Assembly: GCF_014529535.1 (NCBI RefSeq) | Contig: NW_023503616.1 | Coordinates: 5,938,584 to 6,002,583, forward strand | Reading direction: 5' to 3' | Origin: Bradysia coprophila | Lineage: Eukaryota; Arthropoda; Insecta; Diptera; Sciaridae | Length of the DNA stretch: 64,000 bases | Part shown: piece by piece, positions 47,415 to 62,400 of the stretch | Numbering within the stretch: the first letter of the stretch is position 1 | Layout of the letters: every line of letters begins with the position of its first letter | Program-made: the position numbers and the translations under genes | The notes under the pieces: model-generated | Seen by the model: only the letters and a program-made list of their open reading frames with translations | The model's database searches: none | Told to the model about the DNA's origin: nothing

Positions 47415-50400
47415 ATGCATCGCATTTTTACGGTAATCGGAACAATATTGGTTTACACCAAATATGCATACTGTGACCAGGGAATCGATCTTTACAGTGT
47501 AAGGTAAGCAACAACAAAAAAAAATTAAATTAAATTTACTGCGGATAAAAAATCAATATTTTATTCGCATTCCATCTCATAAAAGTAAATTGTTGCTAAT
47601 TTATTATATACGTAGTTGACAATTTGCCAGTGATATTGAAATTTATTCTTTTATTTTCTTTATGATATTGTGAGGAAAAGAAAACAACTTGAACAAAAAT
47701 TAGTTGACACACATTTTTGGGTGGTATTTAACGGTTAACGTATTCAACGATATGACCTGTTGATGTGTACTCTCTATTAAACATTTTAAGTAAATAAGAT
47801 TTTTTTTAAATTAATATTTTACATTTCTTTTCAAATCAATAGCAAAAATATTTGCTTTTACTTAAGGAAAAAAATGTACATTTGTCATACGAATGTTTTT
47901 TTCATCTTCTTCTTCTTCCGCGTTTTTGTTTACATTTAGTGATTATTTTAAAGGAAATATTTGCCTTTAATTCAATTAGACAAAAAATCAGTTATTTTGA
48001 AATATTGATTTATTTCAACGCAGCGAAACGACGACATATTTGCATTTTGAAAAGAATCATTTAAGACACGTGATTAACACCAGAATTTGTTTTTTTTTTA
48101 AATAAAAATCCACAGTGAAGAATATACAAACAAATAAATTCAAACATCTTCATCTTCACTTAATATTAAGTTTTTTTTTATCACTCTATGCATCCTCTCC
48201 TTATTCGGATTAAATGGCAACATAAAAACAGGATTCTTGGAATGTTTAATCTTTCTATACATTATATCTATACACACCAGGCGCCATTTTTATTTTGCAT
48301 TTGCATTTTATATAAAAAAAATTAAAAAAAAGAAACATTTTTGAAAAAACAAAAATGTCTCAAGCATTATTTGGCCATTTGAAAATATCAACAGAATTAT
48401 TGGTAGAGAGGTCAGTGATTTTTAAGTTTTATTCATTTTTTTGATGTTTTGAATTTCAAATATTTTTGTTTTCATTTTCATTCGCGCAACTTTTGCGTTT
48501 GTTGTTATGGTTTTCATTTTTTTTTTAAATTTTCGTATATCGAGCTTAAAATTTGCTGCGCATAAAAATGATAATATCTCCATAGGCTAAAAAACTTTGA
48601 ATAAAAATATTTAATTGCAAACAATAAAATTTAAGATATTTTACAGCCGCTCAATTTAAGCATTTAAATGATTCGGTGGTGCAAGTTAAATGTTATTTAC
48701 CTCTTTTTTTTAACACAAGTTCTTAATTTACGATTATTTTTTTTGTTTTTTGAGTGCACCGACCTAACCACATCACAACATAAGATTTACCTAAAAAATA
48801 CAATTTTTGAATGTCATAAATTACCACGATGATACACAGTGCTTCGGTTAATTATTCTTCTTAAACGTAGTAAAATATTTGTTTCTTTTTATACAATTGA
48901 TGTCAACGTTCTGTGGCGTCCGAGAGACTTTATATTCCAATTAAACATGACAAATTTTCAGATAATAAAAGTCTAACAAAATATAGACCATAATGAAATA
49001 CTGTCATTAAAAGTTAATAAAAATGATCAATACCTATGTGAGTTAGCTTTTCAAAATCATCAACATCTCACACTATACACGGTCACATTTTAATGTTCAG
49101 TTGATTGATCATGGCATTGAATGCACTCATGTCGGTTCATGCTATTTATTAAAGTTTTACATATTTAAAAGACGTTTAAAAATTTATCAGTTTTCGAATC
49201 AACAAGCGATATTTCATCGGTTTTATTGGCTTACAGATTCGTTAACGAATAATATGTAAATGTACATCGAAAAGCGTTGCTGTTTAAAATGGATTTAGAC
49301 CTTCCACTATTATCATAAAAAAACGACAAGTACAAGATGGACTTTTTTTTCGGATTTCAAGTATTTAACTTGAACAGTTTACACAATTGACCTAATAATA
49401 ATCATTACTTTTACTAATATTTTCGAATGTGGTCAATCATCTATGTGTCGTAATTTTTGGTCTCATTTTTTTTCTAATATCGACGAATATTTTGCAATAA
49501 TAACTAGACAAATTTGAATCCTCATTCGTGATTGAAGAGTTATTGTATGGCTTAGCAAGTTTGCGCTTATCTCATTAAAATTAAATTCTAATTGCAATTA
49601 TTTTTGTGACCAAAAGTTAAATCAATTAAATATGCAATAGCTCCCTCTTATTTGCAATTTACACTGTGAAATTTCTTCACATCCTAACCTAAGTCCAATT
49701 AAAATACAAGAAAAAATAATTGAAATAACTTTTCTATAAGCATCGAAACCAACAATCCACAAATACTCTTAGTTTGGTCACGATTCATGATTGAAAAAAT
49801 AATCATACAAAAATCATCCAACAGTAGCTCGAAATGTCAATAATACTTTGCCCAAATACAGACATAAAGATGAAGCTCATATGTTGTCATAATATTTCTG
49901 CTCAATAATTTTTATTTATTTTTCTTTCATTCATAAATTCATACTATAATGTGGTATGAATTAGCTAACAACCTTCAACATGATTATTGAATTGTACATT
50001 TTAATTATAGTAATAAATATAATGAAGAGGAGATCCAACATCTCATTTGTTCCGAATAACGGAAAAGGTTACGACGTCTATTGTGGTATATACCTATACT
50101 AGATATGCATAATTTTCATAAATCACGTCACATAGCTAACTGAATTTTCTACGTACCATATCATCAACAGAAAACAATATTTAAAGCGAAACGAAGTAGC
50201 ATCTCATTATTTATTCAAGAGGATGATCATGATCTTGATACTTAAAGTCGAATGTAATTTTAGGCAGTTTTTTTTTCTGTGGTGTTACGTCTCCATAAAT
50301 GTCATCAGCTGACTATATTTGTATAAATGTTGTTAATGACCTATTATCTACAATTAGTTAATAAGAATTCTATTTTGCGGTCTTGATCTCCATCGAAATT

Positions 50401-53400
50401 GATATAACTTTTTATGTATACGTAAAAAACGACTACAAATTGGATTGTTTTGGTCCGAAACACAAATTGGAGTGGCCCGCATAATGGGGACCAGATTTGA
50501 CAAAATATTTGCATATTTTAGTCGTTAGAAAATTGTATTTAATTATCAAATAGAAAAATACAAAATAACATTTCGCAAACGGTGGAGAGCAGATAATTAT
50601 GGTGTTTTTTGCATTGAATTTGGCAATAATTTTTTTAAATTAATATTTTCAAGAATATTTTCCATCTCAATTTTTTAACTCTTAAGTATTACCTTGCTCC
50701 GAATTCATCATGATTTGGAGACAGTCTTCAAATCCACGAGGACATTGTTGCAATGCAAATGATCACATTTGAATAAATTTGCAATTATGATTCCGATAAT
50801 CAAAATGCATTGTTGATAAACATTTTATTTTCGTTCTTGAGAGCATTTTCACAATATATATTTCACTTAAATGACCTGACTATTACTTCTATGATGCGAG
50901 TTCTACGTTCTACATTGTGCTAGGTCAAGAAATGAGTCTTCACAGGCTATGCTTATGTAGGCGTTCTACTCATATGAGCCCACATACCATGACAAACTCA
51001 TTGAATATAGAAACATGAATCTCAATCCCACATGTTATAGTTATATATAGCTACTAACGGTTACAAGTTCACTTACCTGATACCTTAAAGTTGTTGCTAT
51101 TCTAGTGTTTTCAATACAACGACATTACATTTTTCAAATATCCTGGTTATTTGATACAGTTTAATGACACTTTTCCCGATTTTACAATAAAAATATTGGC
51201 ATCAACTTTACAAGAAATTTTGCCTATACCATTGTCAATATCAAAATAATTTTTGCTTCAAATTGAAATCTTATACAGAAGTTGATATCGAGTCTTGTCT
51301 ACCACTGGAATAAAAAGCAAAGTCACATTGAATGAGAATCAAATCTACAGATTTTTATTACTTTTAGTAATGTTGATTATTATTTATTTAAACTTTTTTT
51401 TTTCTACTTTAACACCATCCACATTGTGTACTATGCTACAAAAGTTTTTCATTGTTTCATTAATTTTTCAGATACAACAACCTTGATATTGATACCATTC
51501 TCAACAGTGATAGACTGGTTACCAACTATGTTGAATGTTTATTAAGTCGTAAGCCATGTTCACCGGAAGGCAAAGAGCTGAAGCGTAAGTTACTTAGAAG
51601 ATTTTTTTTGTGTTTTTTAAATAATTAAAATTTAATTCCTGTAATTAAAAAAGTTGAAAAAAAAATTATTTTCAAGACATTTAAATGGAGATCTGTTATT
51701 TATTGAGGCATTAATTGTCAAATGTATTAAATACAAATTGTGTGAGGTTAAATTCAACGATTTAATTTTATTGTTTTACCGTATGGGAAGTGTTTAGGTT
51801 TTATAAGAAACAGTAAATTTAGAAATATTTTTTTTTTGACAGAATTAGATATATCTGATGACTGTTCTTTTGATCTTATGTTTCATGAATAATACATACA
51901 GGTGACCAGAGCCTTCACAGATTAAAAATTCACATTCACAAGATAACTTGTATTTTAGAATAGTTTATTGAACAGATTGGAATTGGAAGCATTTTGTGCG
52001 ACCAGTTGTCTCTGGTATGCCCTCCAATAAATCGGAAGAAATACATTTTTCAGTGTGTTGCCATTATAATTATCAAATCTGTTACTTCTTTTGTTCGATG
52101 TGTGATCTAGTATTTGAATTAGATACAAAATCTGCTACTTTATTAGCTTTAACAAACATTTCAACATAAGGCCACGTTTTGAATATTCTTTTCTCAATTC
52201 TGTCGATAAGTTAGAAATGCTAATCTCTGCTGTTTCATAAAAGAGATTCTTCATCCAAGTGAAGAGGAATGCATGTAGGAAAGGTAGTAGTTTCATAATG
52301 CGACATTTTTCTCAATCCAAACACAAGGTAATGATGACTTCTTTTTAGACAATCTTAAAGTTCAAATACTACAATAATAACACGACTCAGACGAAACACA
52401 ATTCTTTCCTTAAGTACGAAGTCAATAAATTATTATTATTTTTTCAAATTCAGCCAGTGTCCTTACCAAATTAATAGTACCCCACGCCGATTACTCTTTC
52501 GTGTTTTTTTGTCTTGTTTAGAATATTAAAATCAAATAAAAAATTAAAGATTTCTTTAACCTTTTTCTCCGATTTAATCAGTTTTTTTCGTTGCTTTGCT
52601 TGTTTACTGTAAACGCATTCAATTTGGAAGATTTTGGAATTCGTTTCGGACGGGAGGGATTAAAGAGAACACTGTTTGGCTGTTTGTTTCATATTGAATT
52701 CGAATTTTATGTAAATGCATTTTGTATATAGTCTGTTAACGTTTCATATTGGCGCGATCTCAAGGTTATTTACCATCGATATACAACTCTTTTTATGAAC
52801 CATTTTTTTGTGTTGTCCATTTGTTTTTACTCTTACAGAAACTAAATTGATAAACCAGTTCATATTCTCATAATTAAATCGTTTAATTATTTAATAATTC
52901 TCGTCACGTTGGATTAATTTGTTTACCGTTGAGTTAGGTTAGGATAAATATTTTTTTCATAGCACAAGTCGTTAGATACCTCATACACCTAGCTTTTGAT
53001 GACAGTATTGAAAAAGAATCTTTGCGGTCAGAGAAAGTATCTGTTGTGCGATAAAATGCACTTATCATCGCAGCAGTGGTGTGCGTACATTATCGTCTGA
53101 CCTTTGATTCTCTAGAGAAAATAAATATTTCAATGAGTTTTACATGTAAATCCACGTCAAACACGCAATTATATTCAATGAACATCCTTATACGCAACTG
53201 GTTCTTTTAGAAAATCTGGTTTCCACAATTTAACACTTTCTTAATGTCATTAGGTCTACTTGCAATATTAGAAAGTATTCATACCTTCTCGTCAAATGAT
53301 TAATGATCTGATCACTCAATACTGCCCATTCAAGTCCTACAATAACATAAACAAATTGCCTTCATTTTACCATCAATTTTATCTCATCAGCTGGCAATGA

Positions 53401-56400
53401 CAAAGGTTTTATTTCACATTTAAATAAGCGTTAAATCTGAATTTCCGCACTTGTTTTGTTTGTATTTAACTTAATTTGTATTTAATCAATGTCAAGTGGA
53501 ACCAGCCATCGTTGGTGCGTGCCTATACATGGAAAAATGTGGTATATGAAAGCAATGTGGTGAAGTGTGTTTAATGTATAGTTTTGAATTCCAGTTATCT
53601 CGACATTATTGGCTAGTTGTAACAACATTTTACGTTTTATTAGCCCATTCATTACAACCATTCATTGTTGTGAATAATTCAAATGACCAAATTTTATCTC
53701 TTTGTCGGTCATACACAAGGATTCCGGTGATGTTCACAAGAAAGGCTGGAGTGATTCTTTTGAAAGTAGGCCTACCGAAATCGGACGTTCGGACGTATCT
53801 TCCAGTGGACTTTTTTATATGTGCCTAGATAGGTATCCCTAGAAGCCATTTTTTTTTTTTTCAAAATTTCCCGATGCCTCAGCTACTATTGAGAGCTAAT
53901 CGAAAACCGAAACATACATTTTCCTTATGAAGGTTTCTCCAGATACATGAAAGTTACATGGTAGTGTGGGGTGTCATGGGAAAGGTAATTGCATGTAGCG
54001 TCAAGGCAAATATGTTATTTGGTTTGATATTTGTTTACACTGATATAAGGAGTTGATAAAATGGTAAAAATATGACGCAACCGTTAGAGGTTCCCCGAGA
54101 TAGTCAAATTTTAACTTTTTTTCACCCTGCTCATATCATATAGAAAAGTGAATGCTTCCGGTTTTCTATCAGCTCTCAGTAGATGTGCAAACATTGAGGA
54201 ATTTTGAAAAAAATATTTTTGCCCTCAAGGAATCCATACCTATCGAGACATTTATAAAAATCCACTGTGAGATGCACCCGATTTCGGTAGTCGCACTTTC
54301 AACAGAATTCCATGGTATATCGCGTAAAAAGCATTTATACCGTTTCATTGCTTCACCAACCGCCGATGTTATTCGCTAAATTTAACTCTGTTTAGTAGGT
54401 GAAAAAAGTAAGATTTGTTTATTGATTTACATAATTGATCGCATTTTTAGATGTTCATTGTATTGTCAAAGCGTGCGAGTGCTTTTAACGCTATAATACA
54501 ACTTGTGTTAAATTAGAAATTTATTGTTGTCATAACAGTTCCAGTTTTCACACCTTGCCTCGTTTGTAACCTAGATTATTTAAAACCGCTTGACACACTG
54601 CTTTGTCCATCGAAATTGACATTCACGTTTTTTGTAATCGAAATTGATGTTATGTAATGAGGCCATAGAAATGCATTTATACGTAGATTATATGCCTGGT
54701 TACAAATTTTGATATTGATACAAATACATACGACAACATTGTAGCCTGAGCCCAGAACTGAGGCAAGCGCGAGGGCAAGTGCTGAAGTTTTACTCAGGGG
54801 AACACCATTTTTGAAGCACATGTTAAATAGGGGAATGACATATTTCGTTGAAGTGAATCAACACCTAAGATTAGCAATTAGATTAGTCACTTTGTGATAT
54901 GATATCATTTGTATCGTTCATTTAGTTATTTTCATAAGCAGGTTCGTCGATTTATCAATGTTCAAATCTTTTGATTACATTAGGCTTTAAATATTCGAAC
55001 AAGATTCATTCAACTCTAAGAAAATATCGCCAAGCTCTTCTGTTTTCTTAAGATATTTCAATAAACAAATTAAACATGTCGCATGATTCATAGTTCTTTA
55101 CATACCAAATGGACGACGAAATATTGATTTTTGAATGGTGCAAAATTATAATGTAAAATCAATGAGCAGCGCTCCACCAAAATACTTTGTGGAATTCGGC
55201 ACAGTTCTTAGAATTCCAAAAAAAGCATTCAGCCATCTTTTCAATTATAGATGTATCACACATGTAATTCTTTGTGACTATTTCTTTCTTTAATTATTTC
55301 TATACACAGGTTACGAGTTAAATATGTGCCAGCAGTAATGCGAAAATTTTACGAGTTTTTTTTTTTGTACGTATATAGACACGACGAGTCGATCAATATG
55401 CGAAATGCGAGATCAACAACTTTCAATTATAACGGAAGTGCTATGAACGTATTTTCATGAGCGTAACGTTTATATCACTTACGATTTGTAAACGTTAATT
55501 CGACTAATTTGAAATTTCAATAAATTAAAGTTAGAAAAATTTATTTATTGTTTTACTTAGCAATGGGAATTTTGAGAACACCAACAACAATAATCACAAC
55601 TAATATGTATATTGATTTTGTTACAACAATCTTGAAATATTTTACAAAATCTACCTATTTTGTAAGGAAAAAAAGAACGGATAAGAAGTCAGAACCATAA
55701 TTTATCAGTTGCTAAGTTAAGAATATTTGCTTAATGGTTTAAAGTCGTTTGTAATTATGAAACCTTGAAACCAACGCCCGGCGTTTTATTTGTAATCTTC
55801 TTCAAACAGTAATTTCGACCGAATACCATATGTAAAAACTTCTTCTGGTTTTTTCTTCTTCTCTTCAATTTGATACAAAAAAATATTTTAGAATTTTTGT
55901 TTATGAAATTGAATGATGAAACGAAAATGAACGACAAAAAAAAAATGATTAACTGAAAACTTATTTAAAGTTTTTTGTTTATGTTTTACGAGAGTACTTA
56001 CAGGTTGTTGTTTTTTTGCTATGTAATAGAACAAGATTTTTGTGTGGAATATAACTTGTCAGATGACACTCTGAAGCTTATTTTTCTCCTCATGAGTTGT
56101 ATTTTATAAAAGTTAATCTAAAAAAAAAGATCCATGACAAGATGCCAGAACGGTAAGAAATCATGGAAAGAGAATTTGCATTCAATTTATAATTTAATAT
56201 CAAGCCAATTAAAATGTATAAAATGTACAGAAGCAAAAAAAGCTTGAGAGCAGTTTTATAATATAAAAGATCAACGTCATTTATCCATGGCTTTCAGAGT
56301 ATTCATTTCAACTGTTTTTATGAAGGTCGTGGATAGTATGGACTGCACAAAAGACAAATCACTTTTCTATTTTAAAATCTAGTCGAGACTTGCAAATTAA

Positions 56401-59400
56401 CATACAATTTAATTGTTGTTTGATTAAGTTGTCAAGCTGGTAAACCACGTTCAAAAACTCTGTCAAATACTTAACCTCTTGGAAACGACTGGTCATCTGT
56501 TATAGAAAACAATGTCAATTAGCAATGCCCACTGTCTAGAGGGTGTAGTCTTTTCTTATATAGCAATACACCAATACCTTAATCTCAAGAAATATAAGAA
56601 AAAGCTATTATAAGCAAGAGAAGTATAACAGTAATAAATATTATGCACCTGTGTCCAAATGTTTATTTTGGTGATTGTGATCCTAAGCCGAAGGCGCATA
56701 TCATTTTTTATGTGTCGATGCAAATATAAACCCAAACTCCCTCTCCGAGCTGATGCATAATGTTAGACATATCACACAGAGACATATAAATTAGATTAAA
56801 TTTCTCAAGTAATGGGAGTCCTCTACGATAAATGCTAATGCAAACCTTAGATAAAAGATCTGGTCTTACTCCTACTTTCAGATGAATCTCTCTGTTTTCA
56901 ATAAGAAGTCGTCAAGGCGCTTTCTATCGAGAGATGGCAGATTCTAATCTTTGAGTTCATAATATCTGAAGGCTGGTGTAAAAAGACCAATCCCTAAGGA
57001 TATTTACGCAAGTTTCAGGTGTAAATTACTAAAACAGATCGGGGTCAATTTACCGATCTATTCTGAAGTGATTCTGTCTATGAGATTTAAATTATTACAC
57101 TCGACACACGCCTGTCGATTTTCAAAGATTAAGAATGTTATTAATCACCATACATTGTATTGTATTATTTCATAACTCGTTTCAGATGCATCAACGCGAT
57201 GTACGACACGCTTTCAGTTTTTTTATAAACTCTTGAGACTTAGGATTTTAATTTAACATTAATCACGATTCAATAGTGACTTCGCTGACCATATTCACCC
57301 AATTGACCTTAACGTATTTGATGAAAAAAAAACTTTTCTTATCGACCACGCAGGTGCATCTTTCAAATTAAACCAAATCTCTTTGATTACATCAACAAGA
57401 ATAGTATATTACTATACAAAGGAAGGAATTTGATATTTCGTATCCAGATCGTGATATGAAATATCAAATTGTTTCCCGAGTGTAGTATAACGTTTTCCTT
57501 TACGAAGGAGGGACATACTTTTCCCTAGGGACGGAAAGTCCATTTTTTCTCTATAGTGAAGGAAAATAATTACAAAATCTCTAAGTAGTTTATTTATTCA
57601 GTTTGTGAAATTTTGTAATTTAGAAGATGTCGCTACAAACAAAAATTATCGACCTTGAAATCTTAACCTATCTTCGTTTCAATTTCCAGCTCTTTTCAGA
57701 GATGGAAGATACAAAAACGACTAAAAAATTATCTCTAATGTCTTATGGTGTATGTGATGAACATGTGAATCATATAATTATATTAATGCTTTAACGCGAC
57801 GTAAGATTGATTGGTCTATAAGATGTTTTGGCTTAAATTCTTTGTAACATCAAATTAACATTTTTTTTGCGTTGCTTATAAAAGCTTTGCAAAAACCAAG
57901 ACTTAAGACTTGTTCATATTTTTGACTGATGATTTTGATTTGATAAAGAGATTCGGAAGATTAAAGGTTAAAGCTTTGTAATTACTTTTTAGTCTGATGA
58001 GATTCGGAGGTACCGAAGGGTCTATTTTATATTCTGTTTTTGATTGGTTGAAGAAAATTAAATTGGAATTTTTCAGGATTGAATTAGTATTTTAGTATTA
58101 GTTATTTACATACAAGTGATGAAAGGTTGAAAAGTAGAATTTTCGTGTTAATTTTCTTGATCCAAGTGAAGCCGAGGTCAATAAACACACGAAAACTAGA
58201 CTTTTCATTTTTATTTCAAGTATGAAATGGCTTTTGAAACCTAAACCAATTCCGCAGGTGTGTGAAGCATGTAAAATGATTTTAAAAAGGAAGTTTTTGT
58301 TCGTCCGAGGCTTTTATTAAACATGCGTTGTTTATGGAAGTTTCTCATTTCAAAGACACACTTTAGGAATGAGTACATTAAAGAAGCGTAATTGTTGGCA
58401 CGTTCTCGTTAATGCCTTTGTAGTGTTGACAAGAACGTGGACATGACCAATTTATATAAACTTGAAGCAGTTTATACTTGCTAAATTGATAGGCATCCGA
58501 TTGTAAATTCTCAACATTCTACCTAAATTTTTAGAATTTCGAATTCAAGTTTCGGTGTGAATTTAATATATGGGAAAATCCGAATCGTATTTTACAATCG
58601 TTTTAATAATAATTATAGTCTACGACTTAAAAGTTTAGTTAACAAGTTTTTTTCTGGCTGAAATTTATGTGTTTATTGTATTGTTTTTCACTCTTTTTAT
58701 TCGAATTTTTTTTCTTTAAGATACGATAACAATAACTTACTGAAGATCCCTTTATCATATCTTGTTATGTCGGATTTCCCGTGTCTTCTTCATACTGATA
58801 GTCTTCATATAACCGTACAATACAGCGTTCACATTTGTGTTTTATTTTAAGACTGCCATGATGGTGTTAGTACCATAAAACGTTAAATGACAAAAGTCGA
58901 TAGGTTTTTGATGAAACTAAAATATGGTCAAAATATGAATATGATAGTTGCCATATCTTTTGAATATGAAAAGAAACTGAATTGATTCGTTATGTAACAC
59001 CAGGTCGTATCTAGCACATTCAGCTCATCTTCAATTCAAAATTGTATATTTTAAGAAAAACTAAAAGATCATTACATTGAGATCGCCGGTATTCATTAGT
59101 TTCATTTTAAATTTTTTAGGCATTTTACCTGAAGCCTTGCGAACAAAATGCGGACGCTGCTCAAACTCACAAAAGGAAGTTGCGTTGAAGGTGCTGAAGA
59201 AGTTGTACGTCTACTATCCGAAACACTATAATGACCTTCGTGCCAAATGGGATCAAACCGGTGAATATCATCGACGTTTCGAAGAATATTTACGAGAAGA
59301 GCGTTTCAACACAATATCTGGTGACACGGATAGAGGTAAAAGAACGATTTTGTAGCATTACTTCTTTGAGCCTCATTTTCACACTTATTTCAGATCAAAC

Positions 59401-62400
59401 ACAAGTCGTTCAAAAAATATCACCACAAAATCCAATAACTACACCAGCAAGTACAACTGCACATCAGGTAACTAACTATTCTCGTAGATCACGACCATGA
59501 CTGCACACAATATATAACGACACATGTTTCATGACACAATGTAGATATCAACACTAGACACACAAAGACCAGCACGTAATCCTGATGATGTACAACAAAA
59601 TCCCACATTAAACCAATTCGATTTGTTTAATCGTTTCGGCGGTGAAGACGATGAAAATGATCAAACAGCACGAATACCAAGTGTCCAGGCACCGGTTAGA
59701 ACGTTTATTTTAAACATAAGAAAACGTATCACATCATTTCTTTCACTCATTAGTCCATGACCGCACCACAACAGCACACTGTAAAAACTCCATCCAGCAC
59801 AAATCCCACTTATTTACCTCCATTTATGACCTCATCCAGTCTGTCTAATACAAATTCATTTTCAACGGCTCGACCATCCTATCCGAGTGTAAATCCAACA
59901 AAAGCGACATCACCACCGGTGATGACAACGAATCGACCAGTCACTGAGAAAATGCCATCAGCAACGACAACAGTGCTTCCATCAGTTGCGGTAAGATTGA
60001 ATCACACATTTCAAGCATCATGGAAAACTCCTATTTTTGCCAAGACTCTTAATGTCTACGTCAATATTTATGGGAATCATTGACGAATGATATCTGGGAA
60101 AGAGAGTTTTTGTTCTAAATTTTATTCAGCTCATCTTGTCGAATAATTGAATTAAAAAAGAAAATTGAAAATCGAGGAGCAAACTAGATCTTACTTACAT
60201 GGAATTGCATGATGAAACGACATTTTTTTTTAAATTTAAATATTTTTAATGTGCGCTGGTTACTTCTGCTTTAATTTCCACAATGCATGGATTAAACCTA
60301 TTGGCTCGATTTGGTGAACAATACTTTAACCAATCCTTTATTTTGGGAATAATTTTTTATTGGCATTCTAAAGACGGTAAGTAATCGATTTATCAGAATC
60401 AGAACTGTATTGTGAAACCGACGTGATCAAAAATAATATTCCTATGTCGTTGTTAACGAAGCTAAGGCTCGAAACGGGTCGGGTTCGGTCAGACCGGAAC
60501 CCGAACCTGATCTTGACCCGAACCTGAACTAAGAATTCGGGTTCAACCCGAACTTGACCCGAACCTGAATTTTCGATTTTGGGTTCAAACCGAACCCGAC
60601 CCGAACCCGAATTTGCATTTTGGGTTTGACCCGAACCTGATCTGAACCCGAGATCTTCAAATAAATCAAGTCCGGTTCGGGTTAACCCGAAATTTTTGGC
60701 ATTTTTTAGTGTAAAAATTTCGGGTCACCCGAACCGGACCTGATCTATTTGAAAAATTCGGGTTCAGATCAGGTTCGGGTCAAACCCGAAATAGAAATTC
60801 AGGTTCCGGTCAAGTTCGGGTTGAATAACTTCTGGTTCGGGTCGGGTTTGGTTTGAACCAGAAATCGAAAATTCAGGTTCGGGTCAAGTTCGGGTTGAAC
60901 CCAAAGTCTTAGTTCAGGTTCGGGTCTAAAACCGGTTCGGGTCATAACCTGAACTGATCAGGTCAACCCGAACCCGTTCCGAGCCTTAAACGAAGCCATT
61001 CGGATAGAATATATTTCAATTTCCATCTGATACTCGTTAAGTGTTTTACTTCATTTATATGTTGCTTGTTCAGTTCAAAACAACAAAAAAATTAATTTGA
61101 ATATGTAAATCATTTCTCACGAGTCACTGTTAATACAAAGAGAAAACCGAATTTTCAATTTCCAAAAGAGCTAATCTAAAACACCTCAACATTTTCTGTT
61201 ATCATGCTTATCTTACTCTTGCTACCTTTACCTTAACCTGCTTATTAATTAGTCAGCATAATTCCTTACAAGTTTTAGGACAATCAGACAAGAGTTTTTC
61301 AAACAAAAAAGCTATCTTCGGAATAGATTGTGTGAGCTCTTAAAATGTGTGTAATTGTTGCAAGTAAAAGCTCGGACAGAATGCATTAAATTCAGTTTCC
61401 CATAAACATTATACTGCTAACGCCAAAGACAATGCATGTGTGGCAAAGCTTAACCCAGAATTCCATACCTCATGTTGGTGGCGAATACACTTTCGAATAC
61501 AAGAAGAGGTTCCACAATCTATCCTTCTCCGCTTCACTAGAAACTATGCAACCAAACTATGAAGAAATAGGCTTTTAGTGCTATTTTTTGGATGTGGCAC
61601 CCTGAATAAGTATAATCGTATCTCTATCAAGGAGATCTTGTTGACCGAACTCAAAAAGAAAAGCATTTCTTCATAGTCACAAATGTCAGTTGAATTGAGT
61701 TGAGTTTTTGGATCATTTTGAAAGGATGAGACTTATCTATCAAAAGGTTTTCCTCCAGTTTGAGAGTTATATTTTAATCCAATCGATGCGTTACCACCAA
61801 CACTACAAGTACGTATGTACGTGGATTGAACAATATAAATTGGATTGAAATGGTTTTATAATTTCGAAACTGTAAGGAAGTAAACAACATCAAAAATTCT
61901 GTAACTTTTACACCTAATGGAGTTTACAGATCTATCAATTAACTTTAGGTGACAACAAAGAACTCTTTTGTTTCTGATTCAGAGTAAAAGATATTCAAAC
62001 AACCCGTCTGCAGCGGCAAAAATTTCTTTCACATTGAATTTCACTCGATATATAAAAAGTTGCATGAACATTGAACAATCTCATATCTCACACTCGAGCT
62101 AAGGAAAAGAAAAATAATACTCGGGAAAGTTTTGGTTTCTACCATCTATTCGAAATATATTTCTCATCTAAATTGATTCTCTTTACGTTCGACGTAAAAC
62201 TTTAATTTTCTTGAACGAATTTTTAATCGAAATAAAATCTTGTGAAGGGTAAAATATAATTTATCACTTAAAATTTATGCTTCGGAGTTTTTTTTAATGA
62301 TTTACTGCGGGGACTAGTTATAACGACCCGAATAAAATAAAATAAAATATTAAAAAAATTAAACGAATAAAAGTTCAATTATTATCAAACGATACCTACC

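Noticed and set aside
59757..60083. Separate Ser/Thr-rich gene
   Set aside because: It is in phase with the preceding CSP gene 3 exons, bounded by an acceptor at 59753 and a donor at 59991; better explained as exon 6.
60463..60988. Internal telomeric repeat
   Set aside because: GGGTTCGG-like words are irregular, inverted about a centre and enclosed by terminal repeats with an 8-bp duplication, so a transposon explains them.
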